From NCBI GenBank assembly GCA_022653695.1, contig JALCSW010000001.1, forward strand, positions 173,034 through 237,033: a stretch of DNA of 64,000 nucleotides. Reading direction: 5' to 3'. The number at the start of each line of letters is the position of its first letter. Position 1 is the stretch's first letter. The position numbers and the translations under genes are program-made. Below the pieces are notes generated by a model. That model had not been told where the DNA came from, searched no databases, and saw only the letters and a list, made by a program, of their open reading frames with translations. This document shows positions 16,634-24,654 of the stretch, in pieces. This DNA is from Bacilli bacterium. GTDB taxonomy: Bacteria; Bacillota_I; Bacilli_A; RFN20; CAG-826.

Positions 16634-17944
16634 TTATTCCGCGAGGGTTTTCGGCGCGCTCGTCCGGCTGCCATAAAACTGCTTTTTTTTCAGATCGTAA
16701 ACGGCCTCAACCGCGAAGTGAAGGCGCGTCAGAGCCTCTTTTTTGTTGATGAGCCACGCGAAGAAGGTGCGCTCCGTGTTGGCGATGTCGATGGCGGACC
16801 CCACTTGTTTCGCGTGGTTCTTGAAGAAGTACTCGATATGGATCGAAGGCATGTCGGCGGTTTTGCGTTCGAAGAAAAGGGTTTGGCTCCCGTCTTCGTG
16901 CGTCTCGATAAGCCGAAGCCCTTCGTAATCATGGACAAGGTGCATTTTGCCGACGGGAACGAAACCGATCTTCGGTTTGAAGAGCTCCTCCACCATGACG
17001 TCATCCTCGAATTTGTATTTTCCTGAGGCGACTTCCTTTTGAACCTCGCCCCTCTCCCAACGGTACCAATCGGGAACCGACGTGAACTTCGTTTCGCCGT
17101 TCCTGTTTTTGAGAACGCCATAAACGTCCATATCGTAGGTGGCCCCGCAATGGCGACAGACAACGGACGTCCCTTTGCCCTCCATCTCGTATTCCTTCCC
17201 GCAGTGCGGGCATTTATATAGGATCTTATGGATGTTGTCCATCGTGTGCTTGCTCGTCACTTTGAAGCCTTCGATGCGCTGATACTCGTAATCGTTATAG
17301 ACGAACTTGCGTTCGATGCGTTTTTGGATTTCCTCGGAGGAAAGGGCGCCGGCCTCCTCGCGAGTCACGATTTGCTCGAAACTCGAACGCAACGGGATGC
17401 GCCGATATGGCTTTTTGGACCATTGCGGCGAACGGATGAAGTGCCCATGGTTAATCATGACGACGCACGGCACCTTGCACGTCTTGATCAGGCGCCCAAG
17501 CGCGGGATCGACGCGTTCGTTGATGCCGGCCAAAGAAAAGCGGGCTTCCGTGTAAATGTAAAGGATCCGTTTGCGTTTCATCATCCACATGACGTGCTCG
17601 ACAAGCGAAAGGTCGGTCGTGAATTTGCGCTTCGGAAAGCAACCCACGTTGCGCATAAGCCATTCGCTGCGATTGAATTCCTCAATGGAGCAGATCCAAT
17701 TGGGGCGATGCGGGAAAGAGGCCTTCACCGCCACCTGAAAATCGGCGAAAGAGGCATGCGAACTGATGACGATGTAGGGGCGTTTCAGACCTTTGCAATT
17801 GATTTTCTTGATACGCGAGTTGCTCAGCAGAAACGGAGCGTAAGAACCGCCGAGCATAAGAGGCACGAGAATGGGATTGGCCTTCTTCGGCTTCCGATCC
17901 ATATCCATCCTCGGATACGGCGGCTCTTCAAAAAGATTGTCCAT
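16634..17944 (-). CDS. Lysophospholipid acyltransferase-like protein with embedded zinc ribbon
   Basis: 436 residues. The acyltransferase motif HASFAD (HX4D, about residue 63) and a later EARFSLAGI/ERVDPALGRLIK region mark it as PlsC/LPLAT-like, transferring an acyl group to a phospholipid precursor at the membrane. Around residues 240-265 there is a four-Cys zinc ribbon (CPHCGKEY ... CRHCGATY). A conserved-looking C-terminal domain with no named family in my recognition follows. This architecture is longer than a normal ~240-residue PlsC. It stands alone and convergent with msrA. Confidence 0.8.
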   Translation of the reverse strand: MDNLFEEPPYPRMDMDRKPKKANPILVPLMLGGSYAPFLLSNSRIKKINCKGLKRPYIVISSHASFADFQVAVKASFPHRPNWICSIEEFNRSEWLMRNVGCFPKRKFTTDLSLVEHVMWMMKRKRILYIYTEARFSLAGINERVDPALGRLIKTCKVPCVVMINHGHFIRSPQWSKKPYRRIPLRSSFEQIVTREEAGALSSEEIQKRIERKFVYNDYEYQRIEGFKVTSKHTMDNIHKILYKCPHCGKEYEMEGKGTSVVCRHCGATYDMDVYGVLKNRNGETKFTSVPDWYRWERGEVQKEVASGKYKFEDDVMVEELFKPKIGFVPVGKMHLVHDYEGLRLIETHEDGSQTLFFERKTADMPSIHIEYFFKNHAKQVGSAIDIANTERTFFAWLINKKEALTRLHFAVEAVYDLKKKQFYGSRTSAPKTLAE

Positions 17945-18113
17945 ATATCGCGTATTTTAACCTAAAACCAAAAAAAACGACACAAGTGAGACAATTATTC
18001 ATTCGCGTGAGGGCCTCCTTTTGCGGCGAAAAAGCGAAAATATCGGCATTATGCGGATATTCTTATCTCAGCCGACATCGGAAAAGCCATTCGACCCGCA
18101 CCATTTTTACGAT

Positions 18114-18133
18114 AAAAAAAGGGACTGAACCCA
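18114..18133 (-). terminator. Short hairpin with T-run beside repeat A
   Basis: GGGTTCAGTCCC followed by seven T on the minus strand. It occupies the same position relative to repeat A as the tRNA-Ala terminator does relative to repeat B, and it is weaker. Confidence 0.4.
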
Positions 18134-18165
18134 TCTTTTGATCGACTCGTCATCAAAGGTTTTCT

Positions 18166-18221
18166 CTGAAGCCGAAGCGAACGCCGACGAGGAACTCCTC
18201 ATTGACGGCAATCGGCCAACG
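18166..18221. repeat. Direct repeat copy A flanking the YefM-YoeB module
   Basis: 56 bp that match 18932-18987 in the same orientation with 5 differences by my count. Copy A lies downstream of the toxin gene and copy B upstream of the antitoxin gene. Confidence 0.8.
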
Positions 18222-18298
18222 AGCAACCCGGCGGACCGAATCGGTTTCGTCGTCAAACCATGGATCTCATTCGCAATGCGACCACATCGCATGAACTA

Positions 18299-18532
18299 TT
18301 ACCATATGGTTTTTTCATCGATCCGATAGATTAATCGATGCTTGATGTTTATCCTTCTGGAGTAGTATCCGGCCAAATCACCTGATAGTTTTTCATATGA
18401 GGGAGGGTTCTGATATGGGTTGGCCGAAAGGACATCCAAGAGCTTTTTGTCTTTGCTTTCCAACCCGGCTTGCCTAAGAAATTTTTTGTCCTTCTCCGCG
18501 TTATGGGTGAACCTCACGTCCCACATCACCAT
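18299..18532 (-). CDS. yoeB: YoeB/Txe family mRNA-interferase toxin
   Basis: 77 residues. The sequence matches YoeB/Txe: VRFTHNAEKDKKFLRQAGL, NPYQNPPSYEKLSGDLAGYYSRRINIKHRLIYRID. The conserved basic RRINIKHRLIY segment and C-terminal tail correspond to the RelE-fold active region. These toxins cut mRNA at the ribosomal A site when freed from antitoxin. The ORF overlaps the antitoxin gene by 7 bases, the standard antitoxin-first layout. The usual C-terminal His-Tyr pair is not obvious at the end of this copy, so activity should not be assumed. Confidence 0.92.
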   Translation of the reverse strand: MVMWDVRFTHNAEKDKKFLRQAGLESKDKKLLDVLSANPYQNPPSYEKLSGDLAGYYSRRINIKHRLIYRIDEKTIW

Positions 18533-18777
18533 TTTTCCGTAGGATCATAAGCCTTCATTTTCTTGGGATCCTCTTTCTCGCCGTCCCTGATTTTCTCAAC
18601 GAGCTTCGGCTGGGACATGATGTAAATGGTCTCCATCATCGCGTTATAGTCAGATTCGCTGATTATCACCGCGTTGCCCTTTTTGGTATTCACGGTGACC
18701 GGTTCATTGAATTCGATGACATTGCCGAGGGTTTCGAAGAGTCTCTTCCTGAGTTCGGTCGCGTTGGTTGTTGGCAT
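18526..18777 (-). CDS. yefM: YefM/Phd family antitoxin
   Basis: 83 residues. The N-terminal Phd/YefM DNA-binding domain is clear (NATELRKRLFETLGNVIEFNEPVTVNTKKGNAVIISESDYNAMMETIYIM). It is followed by a charged, probably disordered tail that wraps the toxin. It neutralises YoeB and represses its own promoter. A palindrome with the YefM core TGTACA lies 33 bases upstream of the start. Confidence 0.93.
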   Translation of the reverse strand: MPTTNATELRKRLFETLGNVIEFNEPVTVNTKKGNAVIISESDYNAMMETIYIMSQPKLVEKIRDGEKEDPKKMKAYDPTEKW

Positions 18778-18809
18778 ATGCTTGACCTCCGCGACTATGA
18801 TACGAAATC

Positions 18810-18821
18810 ATATGTACATAT
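18810..18821. promoter_or_regulatory. YefM-type operator
   Basis: Perfect 12-bp palindrome ATATGTACATAT upstream of the antitoxin gene. The TGTACA core is the known recognition sequence of YefM-YoeB in Escherichia coli, so autoregulation is likely. Confidence 0.7.
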
Positions 18822-18864
18822 AGACGTACTTTCACATCGCTGAATTCGCTCAAAAGGTTTTCGT

Positions 18865-18890
18865 AAAAAAAGACGGGGCTGGACCCGTCT
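18865..18890 (-). terminator. Terminator downstream of tRNA-Ala
   Basis: Stem AGACGGG / CCCGTCT with a short loop, followed by seven T on the minus strand. It ends the tRNA-Ala transcript, and repeat B lies inside that transcript. Confidence 0.8.
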
Positions 18891-18931
18891 ATTTTATTGG
18901 CTGTCTCCCAAGAGCTTTCTTGGGATCGGGC

Positions 18932-18987
18932 CTGAAGCCGAAGCGGACGCCAACGAGGAATGCCTCCTTGACGGCAATCGGCCAACG
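18932..18987. repeat. Direct repeat copy B next to tRNA-Ala
   Basis: 56-bp partner of copy A (18166-18221), starting 8 bases after the 3' end of tRNA-Ala on the minus strand. The two copies bracket the toxin-antitoxin pair. Confidence 0.8.
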
Positions 18988-18994
18988 TACGATT

Positions 18995-19070
18995 TGGTGG
19001 AGCGTAAGAGGATCGAACTCTCGACCTCCTCCATGCCATGGAGGCGCTCTCCCAGCTGAGCTAACGCCCC
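18995..19070 (-). tRNA. tRNA-Ala (anticodon GGC)
   Basis: 76-nt cloverleaf with encoded CCA. Acceptor GGGGCGT/ACGCTCC, D-loop AGCTCAGCTGGGAGAG, anticodon loop ATGGCAT between CCTCC and GGAGG gives GGC (reads GCC), T-loop GTTCGATCC. Confidence 0.96.
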
Positions 19071-19218
19071 AAACAGGTACTGCATTCGGCCAAAACGGCC
19101 GAGATTTAATATAAGAGAAAACGCCTTGGTTGTCAATTCGGAGTTTTGCATACTGACCTTTGTAAACGCCACGCGCGCGTGCAATAATGTTGGCGTCATT
19201 TTAAGGAAAGGAGAAGAT

Positions 19219-19551
19219 ATGAAGGTCTTATTGTTCGCCGTACTAGAAAGCGGGCACGATACTGAGAAACTCTTATCGGCTCTCTCTCATGACGGATACA
19301 ACGGAACGGTTATTGCTACAACCAGCCTTAAACACGTTTTGATGAGCCCCCATGAGGAAGAACCGGCTTTTATAAGCCTCTCGAACCTAGCCGACAACAC
19401 CTTCGAGGGCAATACGACGCTCTATATTTTAGTCGATGAGGAGAAACTGCCGAAACTTCAGGAAGACATCCGCACTTATTCGGGTAATTTTACCAAGATA
19501 AAGGGTGGGATGTTCACCTTGCCAGTTGAGACTTTTGAAGGTTCGATTTGA
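19219..19551 (+). CDS. PII-like signalling protein (possible cyclic-di-AMP receptor-like)
   Basis: 110 residues from the ATG at 19219, which has a strong AAGGAAAGGAGA ribosome site. The pattern is a PII-like ferredoxin fold: an N-terminal MKVLLFAVLE strand, the helix HDTEKLLSALSHDGYNG, then TVIATTSLK and GNTTLYILVDEEKLPKLQEDI. This resembles the small DarA/PstA-type receptors, but the loop between the strands is different and the nucleotide contacts cannot be verified by eye. It lies 32 bases upstream of a cation/proton antiporter on the same strand. I infer that it senses a nucleotide or metabolite and controls that transporter. Confidence 0.6.
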   Translation: MKVLLFAVLESGHDTEKLLSALSHDGYNGTVIATTSLKHVLMSPHEEEPAFISLSNLADNTFEGNTTLYILVDEEKLPKLQEDIRTYSGNFTKIKGGMFTLPVETFEGSI

Positions 19552-19583
19552 TTTCGCTTAACGTTTTGTGAGGAAAAAATATC

Positions 19584-21065
19584 ATGACAGTGGTTTTCAA
19601 CACGCTTTTGTATTTGGCAATATTCATGGTCCTCGGACTTTTATCAAGCCGAGTCATGAAATTGATCCATTTCCCGAACGTCACGGGGTATTTACTGACG
19701 GGGATTATCTTTGGTCCGTATGTCCTTGGGGCGATCGTGGATGCCTGCACGGGCCAAACGAACCTTCTTGGTTTGTCGACCTTTTTCGGCGATGCGGTCA
19801 GCGGAACCTCCAATGCGTTGCTCCCAGTGGGAAACATAAGCTGGCTCAGCAACGTGGCTTTGGGATTCATCGCTTTCACGATCGGCCAGTCTTTTAAGAA
19901 ATCGGCTCTGAAATCGACCGGGAAACGCATCATCATCACCACTTGCTGCGAATCGCTAGGAGGCGCCATCTTCGTTTTGATCGGACTTTTGATCCCTTAT
20001 ATGATTTGGCCCGACCGGTTCCCCCTTCCGATCATCCTCACCCTTGCCTCCATCGCCTGCGCCACCGCTCCCGCCGCCACGATCCTTGTCGTTAAACAGT
20101 ACAAGGCGCACGGCCCGGTCGTTGACACTTTGCTTCCGGTCGTGGCCCTCGATGACGCCGTGGCGCTTATTTGCTACGCCATCCTCTTCTCCATCGCCAA
20201 GGCGTTAGTGGGGAGCGGCATCGACATCTACTCCATCCTTGTCCTGCCCATCATGGAGATCGTCCTTTCCTTGGCCCTCGGCACCCTCGTCGGAATATTG
20301 ATCTCCGTCGCTTCGAAATTCTTCAAATCGCGCGGAAACCGCATGATATTCGCCATCGCCGGCATTCTTCTTTGCACCGGTTTGTCGAACATCCAGATAT
20401 TCCCTTCTTCCATGCCTCATTTCAGTTCCTTTTCCTTTTCACCGCTGCTTTGCTGCATGATGATCGGAGCCATCTTCTGCAACGTCGTCCGCGATTCCGA
20501 CAAGACGATCGACAACATCGATCGTTTCACCCCGCCTTTTTTCATGCTTTTTTTCATCGTCTCCGGAGCCGAGCTCAATATCGGCATCTATTATCAGGAC
20601 ATGAACCTCCTTGCGATGTTCTTGCCGATCGCCATCATTTACTTCATCATGCGCGGAACCGGCAAATGGGTCGGCGCCTATGTGGGGTGCTCTAGCGACA
20701 AAAAGGCCGACCCGCGGATAAAGAAGTACCTTGGCTTCATGTTGCTTCCGCAAGCGGGCGTGGCCATCGGCTTAGCCACCACGAGCGGTCAGCAGCTTTC
20801 CGGCAGTTTCGGATCCTACTCCTATGGCGAGATCGTCGTATGCGTGATCCTCTCGACGACCATCGTCTATAACATCATCGGCGCCTTTATCACCAAGACC
20901 GCTTTGATCGCTTCGGGAGAGGTCGACGGGATGGGTCCCAATCGACCGAGGCCAGTCATTCAAGCCCCGGGCGGAACGATATCCGCCGACGCCAAAGGAA
21001 GCCTCCCAACCACAGGCGAACCGAACCCCAAAGGCGACGGGGATAAGTCGAACGTCGGTCAATAA
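19584..21065 (+). CDS. CPA2-family cation/proton antiporter
   Basis: 493 residues with about 12 hydrophobic segments, the layout of KefB/NapA-like monovalent cation:proton antiporters. Recognisable features are NVTGYLLTGIIFGP near the N-terminus and VVALDDAVALICYAI, where the conserved Asp pair of the ion-binding site sits. No RCK/TrkA nucleotide-binding domain is attached; a short hydrophilic tail of about 45 residues ends the protein. That absence fits control by a separate soluble protein, such as the PII-like product encoded just upstream. A terminator follows. Confidence 0.9.
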   Translation: MTVVFNTLLYLAIFMVLGLLSSRVMKLIHFPNVTGYLLTGIIFGPYVLGAIVDACTGQTNLLGLSTFFGDAVSGTSNALLPVGNISWLSNVALGFIAFTIGQSFKKSALKSTGKRIIITTCCESLGGAIFVLIGLLIPYMIWPDRFPLPIILTLASIACATAPAATILVVKQYKAHGPVVDTLLPVVALDDAVALICYAILFSIAKALVGSGIDIYSILVLPIMEIVLSLALGTLVGILISVASKFFKSRGNRMIFAIAGILLCTGLSNIQIFPSSMPHFSSFSFSPLLCCMMIGAIFCNVVRDSDKTIDNIDRFTPPFFMLFFIVSGAELNIGIYYQDMNLLAMFLPIAIIYFIMRGTGKWVGAYVGCSSDKKADPRIKKYLGFMLLPQAGVAIGLATTSGQQLSGSFGSYSYGEIVVCVILSTTIVYNIIGAFITKTALIASGEVDGMGPNRPRPVIQAPGGTISADAKGSLPTTGEPNPKGDGDKSNVGQ

Positions 21066-21066
21066 C

Positions 21067-21111
21067 AAAAAGCCGGAACCTAAGACGAATCTTGGGCCTC
21101 CGGCTTTTTTT
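21067..21111 (+). terminator. Bidirectional terminator between antiporter and XRE regulator
   Basis: AAAAGCCGGA and TCCGGCTTTTTT form a stem around a 22-nt loop, with T-runs in both directions. It separates two convergent genes; the minus-strand gene stop (21110) lies in its T-run. Confidence 0.8.
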
Positions 21112-22045
21112 AGTGGACGTCGACGTCTATGACGTCATCGTCGCAATCATCGTCGTCATCGTCCTCAGTCGACCACTCGATGCCGGGACGATGGTGATGG
21201 ATCGCCCTATCGACGGGATGGAAGATTATGTAGTAAAGCGGAATGGCGAAGAAGATCGGCCAGGTCGTGCTCCATAAGCCATACACCATCCCGAGCAGAA
21301 TATAGATCCCCGCTATCGCCACCGGAAGGGCGAACGCGCAGAATTTGCGTTTCCGGAGCGCTTCGACAAACGAAGAGGCCAAGGGGATGGCAAGGAGGAC
21401 GAGCCAGCAAACGCCCCAGCCGATATAATGGTCCGGGTAGAAAAGGCCTAAGCAGAGATAAGCCACGATGGCAAGCAAAGACACAATGCTCGAAGTCAGC
21501 GACTGCGCCAAACGCCAGCCGGCGTTCCGATGGCTGAAATGAACGTTTCCGTGAACTCGTTTGTCATGGCCGTCCTTGTCATGAAGGTGAATGCCGGAGG
21601 ACCCGATATGGACCTCGCTGCCGTCCTTGGAAAAGACATGGATGCCATCTCCGTCGATGGAGCCCTCGTCGCCATCGTCGCTAAAATGGATGCCATCGCT
21701 TCCGAAACGAAACTCCGATTTGTTCTTCTTCTTATCCTCGGCTTTTCCTTCCTCAGCCGATTCGTCCGTTTTGGCCTCTTCGGTTTTGGCTTTTTCCTCT
21801 TGCTCCGGCTTGACTTGCTCGTCCACGATCTCATCCACCGATTGGTCGGTGTCGAGAAGCGTGTCGAGCGAAACCCCGTATAGCTTAGCCAGGCAAATAA
21901 GGTTATCCGTGTCGGGGCTTGCCTCCGCGCGCTCCCACTTGCTGACGGCTTGCCGCGAGAGGCCAAGTTTGGCCGCGAGTTCCTCTTGGCTTAGCCCGCT
22001 TTTCTTGCGGAGCTCAACGAGCCGGTTCGCTATTTCAATGTTCAT
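21110..22045 (-). CDS. Membrane-linked XRE family transcriptional regulator
   Basis: 311 residues from the ATG at 22045, selected by its GGAGG ribosome site. An N-terminal XRE helix-turn-helix (LRKKSGLSQEELAAKLGLSRQAVSKWERAEASPD) is followed by a long acidic linker (about residues 85-130). Next comes a repetitive DGIHFSDDGDEGSIDGDGIHV-type region with alternating Asp, Gly and His, then three or four membrane spans (about 185-275). The tail is Asp- and His-rich (DDDDDDCDDDVIDVDVH). Asp/His repeats suggest metal binding. It may be a membrane-tethered repressor; function beyond DNA binding is unknown. Confidence 0.85.
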   Translation of the reverse strand: MNIEIANRLVELRKKSGLSQEELAAKLGLSRQAVSKWERAEASPDTDNLICLAKLYGVSLDTLLDTDQSVDEIVDEQVKPEQEEKAKTEEAKTDESAEEGKAEDKKKNKSEFRFGSDGIHFSDDGDEGSIDGDGIHVFSKDGSEVHIGSSGIHLHDKDGHDKRVHGNVHFSHRNAGWRLAQSLTSSIVSLLAIVAYLCLGLFYPDHYIGWGVCWLVLLAIPLASSFVEALRKRKFCAFALPVAIAGIYILLGMVYGLWSTTWPIFFAIPLYYIIFHPVDRAIHHHRPGIEWSTEDDDDDDCDDDVIDVDVH

Positions 22046-22118
22046 GGTTGTTTCCTCCAACACCGCTTAATTTACGGTTGCGGGCTTTCCTAATCTACCA
22101 ACTTTGCTTTTCAACTCC

Positions 22119-22133
22119 GCAACTTTCGGTTGC
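22119..22133. promoter_or_regulatory. Possible operator of the XRE regulator
   Basis: Inverted repeat GCAAC-TTTCG-GTTGC about 75 bases upstream of the XRE start. A further GGTTGC half-site lies at about 22076-22081. Placement fits autoregulation, but no protein contact can be proven from sequence. Confidence 0.4.
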
Positions 22134-22412
22134 AACCATAGTGTACATCGAACGATAACGCATTTCGCCAAAAACCTTGCAAAGCCCTTCTCTTCTGCCG
22201 TTTTTTTACATTTTTGGGAACGCAAATGACCCACTTGTCTAGCAAAAAGGCGTTCGGTCAAAAATAGCGGCCGAACGCTCTGGGGACCTCTTTTTCAGCC
22301 GGCCCGCGTTCCCTCTTGGCGTTTTGCCCCCCCATGGCCCCACGAGGACACTCACGGGGAGGGGACAGGCGAAGGCACGCTGAGCGAAACCCCCTTCCCG
22401 GACTTTCGAAAA
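22134..22412. other. Intergenic region between the two XRE genes
   Basis: About 280 bases with no gene I can support. It holds the distal upstream part of the left XRE gene and the downstream end of the right one. Confidence 0.4.
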
Positions 22413-23279
22413 TCAGATCTTGCCAAACCGGCTGGTGAGGCATTCGTAATCAAGCTGATAGGGTACGCCTTCGATGTCCATGGCCTTCCCCTTTTCGCCT
22501 CCCTTCGTGTATCTCCGCCAATAAAGGGATTCCCCGTTTTGGTTAAGGAAGGTCTCGAAGAACGCATGCCTTTGGTCTTTGCTCCCGTCGGGATCGAAAT
22601 AGAAGATTCTGATCACGTCGATTTCCTTGTCCTTATAGGTTAAGAGGCAGTCGTCGCAATCCTCGTATGTCATGCCTTGCCCGACGTTCTTGTCGCCAAA
22701 ACCCCAATTTTTCAGAAACCCCTTGTCCTTGAAGGTCTCGATGCGCTTCAAACCGTCTTTCTCGTAGATTCTACCGATGAAGGAAACCCGGTCGTTTTTC
22801 ACCTGCACGAACGAGGAATAGGTTTGACGGTGGCTCAAGCAGGGATCGTATTCGTCCACCACGACTTCCAGGCCCTCTTCTTCGTGCAAGACGATTTTGC
22901 TGGCGACGTTAAGCCGATAGCAATAGTCTCGCTTGCCCCCGTCGTAGAGGGCGAAGCAAACCCCTTCCCCGACGGAGAGCCTCACGAACCAGTTCGGCAG
23001 TTCGTCGTAAAACAGAGCCCCTGCGTGCTTCTTCACGAACGAAACGCCGACTTCCCCGATTTGGTTTGGAAACTGGCCGACGTCGTACCCGCATAAAAGG
23101 TCATCGGAAGTCACCCCGAGCACGTCAGCGATTTTCTTAAGCATGACGATGTTGGGGTAATTCAGTTCCGCCTCCCACGAATAGATCGTCTGACGGGAAA
23201 CCCCAACGGCATCGCCCAAACTTTCCTGAGAGAACCCTTTGTTTTTCCTTATCATCATCAGATTATCGCCGAATTTCAT
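22413..23279 (-). CDS. XRE family transcriptional regulator with unknown C-terminal domain
   Basis: 288 residues. The N-terminal XRE domain is typical (IRKNKGFSQESLGDAVGVSRQTIYSWEAELNYPNIVMLKKIADVLGVTSDDLL). From about residue 75 to the end is a soluble domain rich in aromatic residues that I do not recognise, presumably for sensing or protein contact. No membrane segment. It stands alone; three ATGTAAG-type half-sites lie about 75-110 bases upstream. Confidence 0.88.
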   Translation of the reverse strand: MKFGDNLMMIRKNKGFSQESLGDAVGVSRQTIYSWEAELNYPNIVMLKKIADVLGVTSDDLLCGYDVGQFPNQIGEVGVSFVKKHAGALFYDELPNWFVRLSVGEGVCFALYDGGKRDYCYRLNVASKIVLHEEEGLEVVVDEYDPCLSHRQTYSSFVQVKNDRVSFIGRIYEKDGLKRIETFKDKGFLKNWGFGDKNVGQGMTYEDCDDCLLTYKDKEIDVIRIFYFDPDGSKDQRHAFFETFLNQNGESLYWRRYTKGGEKGKAMDIEGVPYQLDYECLTSRFGKI

Positions 23280-23352
23280 AATTTCTTCCTCTTTTCAATC
23301 AGCATTTTAAGGAAAGCGGTTTGGCTTTTCCACCAAGTGACAATAACAATTA

Positions 23353-23386
23353 ATGTAAGATTTTTCTTGCATAAAATCACTTACAT
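23353..23386. promoter_or_regulatory. Possible XRE operator with three half-sites
   Basis: ATGTAAG (23353-23359), CTTGCAT (23366-23372) and CTTACAT (23380-23386). The first two form an inverted repeat with a 6-base spacer, and the third repeats the right arm 14 bp further on. Confidence 0.4.
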
Positions 23387-23429
23387 AAAAAAATACGTTC
23401 AAAAGAAAACGAGAATACCCGTCAGCCGG

Positions 23430-24284
23430 TTACCCCAGTTTTTTTTCGTAATAGCGATATCTGTCGACGCACTCGAATCCCAATTTCCCAAGGTTGACGG
23501 CCTCATCTTTCCCGTCAACGAAATAATACAGGAATCTCATGGAAGGGTTGGAATCCATCAGCACCGAATAATTCACTAACGCCGATCCGATTTTCTCCGC
23601 ATAAGCGCCGCATGAATAGTCGATGCCGGAGATTTCGTTGATCCGGCCGTTCTTTAAAGTATAAATCGCCCCGCGATCGACTCCGTCATCGTAAAAGAAC
23701 ACGTCCCAATTCTCGATATCTTCCTTTATCCGTTCGGCCGTCCAATACATGTCGACGTTTTTGTGGAGACGTTCGAACGGGGCAAAGTCGGATAAGCCGA
23801 TCTTTTTGATGTTCCCGCTTTTTCCCGTGGGCTTGAAATCCTCCTTTTTCAGCAGGGTGACGTAACTGACTTCGACCAGTTTGAACCCAAACGATTCCAG
23901 CGCCCCGCAAGCCCCGTTGTTTTCCTGCGGCACCCCAATGCCTATTTCGTTGATGCGAAAACGCTTGCGAGAAGCGATGTATTCCAAGAATTCGCCCAGC
24001 ATCTCCCTATAATTCCCTTTCGCCAAGAACGTGTAGGTGTTCGCGCTGCCACCATCTTCCAAAAAATACCATTGGATCCATCCGGTCGGAACCCCATAAC
24101 GCGGATATAGAAGCACCTCCTCGTTCTTGTTCGTTTCGATCGCCGACACCGCACGCATAAAATCATCCTTGCTTTTGACGCCGTCGCGAAAAGAAGGATA
24201 TGACGATGTTTTGGCGTCTAGAGCCAAGCCATAGGCAAAATCCGTGTATTGCTTGGCTTCTTTCAAGGATAGTTTTTTTAGCAT
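23430..24284 (-). CDS. GNAT-like acetyltransferase family protein
   Basis: 284 residues from the ATG at 24284, chosen for its GGAG ribosome site and because the upstream frame looks non-coding. The C-terminal half has GNAT-like features: INEIGIGVPQENNGACGALESFGFKLVEVSYV, and a second FLYYFVDGKDEAVNLGKLGFECVDRYRYYEKKL, which is the usual end of a GNAT domain. Two GNAT modules may be fused. The substrate is unknown. It stands alone. Confidence 0.65.
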   Translation of the reverse strand: MLKKLSLKEAKQYTDFAYGLALDAKTSSYPSFRDGVKSKDDFMRAVSAIETNKNEEVLLYPRYGVPTGWIQWYFLEDGGSANTYTFLAKGNYREMLGEFLEYIASRKRFRINEIGIGVPQENNGACGALESFGFKLVEVSYVTLLKKEDFKPTGKSGNIKKIGLSDFAPFERLHKNVDMYWTAERIKEDIENWDVFFYDDGVDRGAIYTLKNGRINEISGIDYSCGAYAEKIGSALVNYSVLMDSNPSMRFLYYFVDGKDEAVNLGKLGFECVDRYRYYEKKLG

Positions 24285-24532
24285 TGCTCCGCTTCTTTTC
24301 CCGCGCGAGGGCAAAACCGATCGAATCATCCTTGCCTGCGCATTTTTCCTGACGACCGCATCCGTTCGCTTAGACGCCCAATAATCCTTTTTGATTGTAG
24401 TGATTGTCGGCAAAGGTTTCAAAGGCCTCCTTCCCTTTAGGCGACGAAAGGCGGTCGGCATATACTATCGGATCATCGGAAGGGGCTTTCTCCGAATCCG
24501 CCAAAAGCCGAAAGCCCGGACGACGGGATGAA
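24285..24532. other. Intergenic region upstream of the GNAT-like gene
   Basis: About 250 bases with no supported gene. A minus-strand frame runs through it from the GNAT-like gene but lacks start signals. Confidence 0.35.
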
Positions 24533-24567
24533 AGAAAAAAATAAAAAGCCTCGACATTGCCAAGGCT
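24533..24567 (-). terminator. Terminator downstream of tRNA-Arg(CCT)
   Basis: AGCCTTGG...TCGAGGCT stem followed by TTTTTATTTTTTT on the minus strand, ending the tRNA transcript. Confidence 0.75.
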
Positions 24568-24577
24568 CCTAAAAATC

Positions 24578-24654
24578 TGGCGCGCCCGAGGCGATTCGAA
24601 CGCCTGACCCCTTCCTTAGGAGGGAAGTGCTCTATCCAGCTGAGCTACGGGCGC
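24578..24654 (-). tRNA. tRNA-Arg (anticodon CCT)
   Basis: 77-nt cloverleaf with encoded CCA. Acceptor GCGCCCG/CGGGCGC with discriminator G; anticodon loop CTCCTAA between CTTCC and GGAAG gives CCT (reads AGG). It marks the left border of the AT-richer island. Confidence 0.96.

Larger units (their letters stand above)
17945..18298. other. Intergenic region carrying repeat copy A
   Basis: Contains the upstream region of the acyltransferase gene, an AT-rich stretch, and repeat copy A with its hairpin (18114-18221). No convincing protein gene; the small frames here translate the repeat. Confidence 0.45.
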
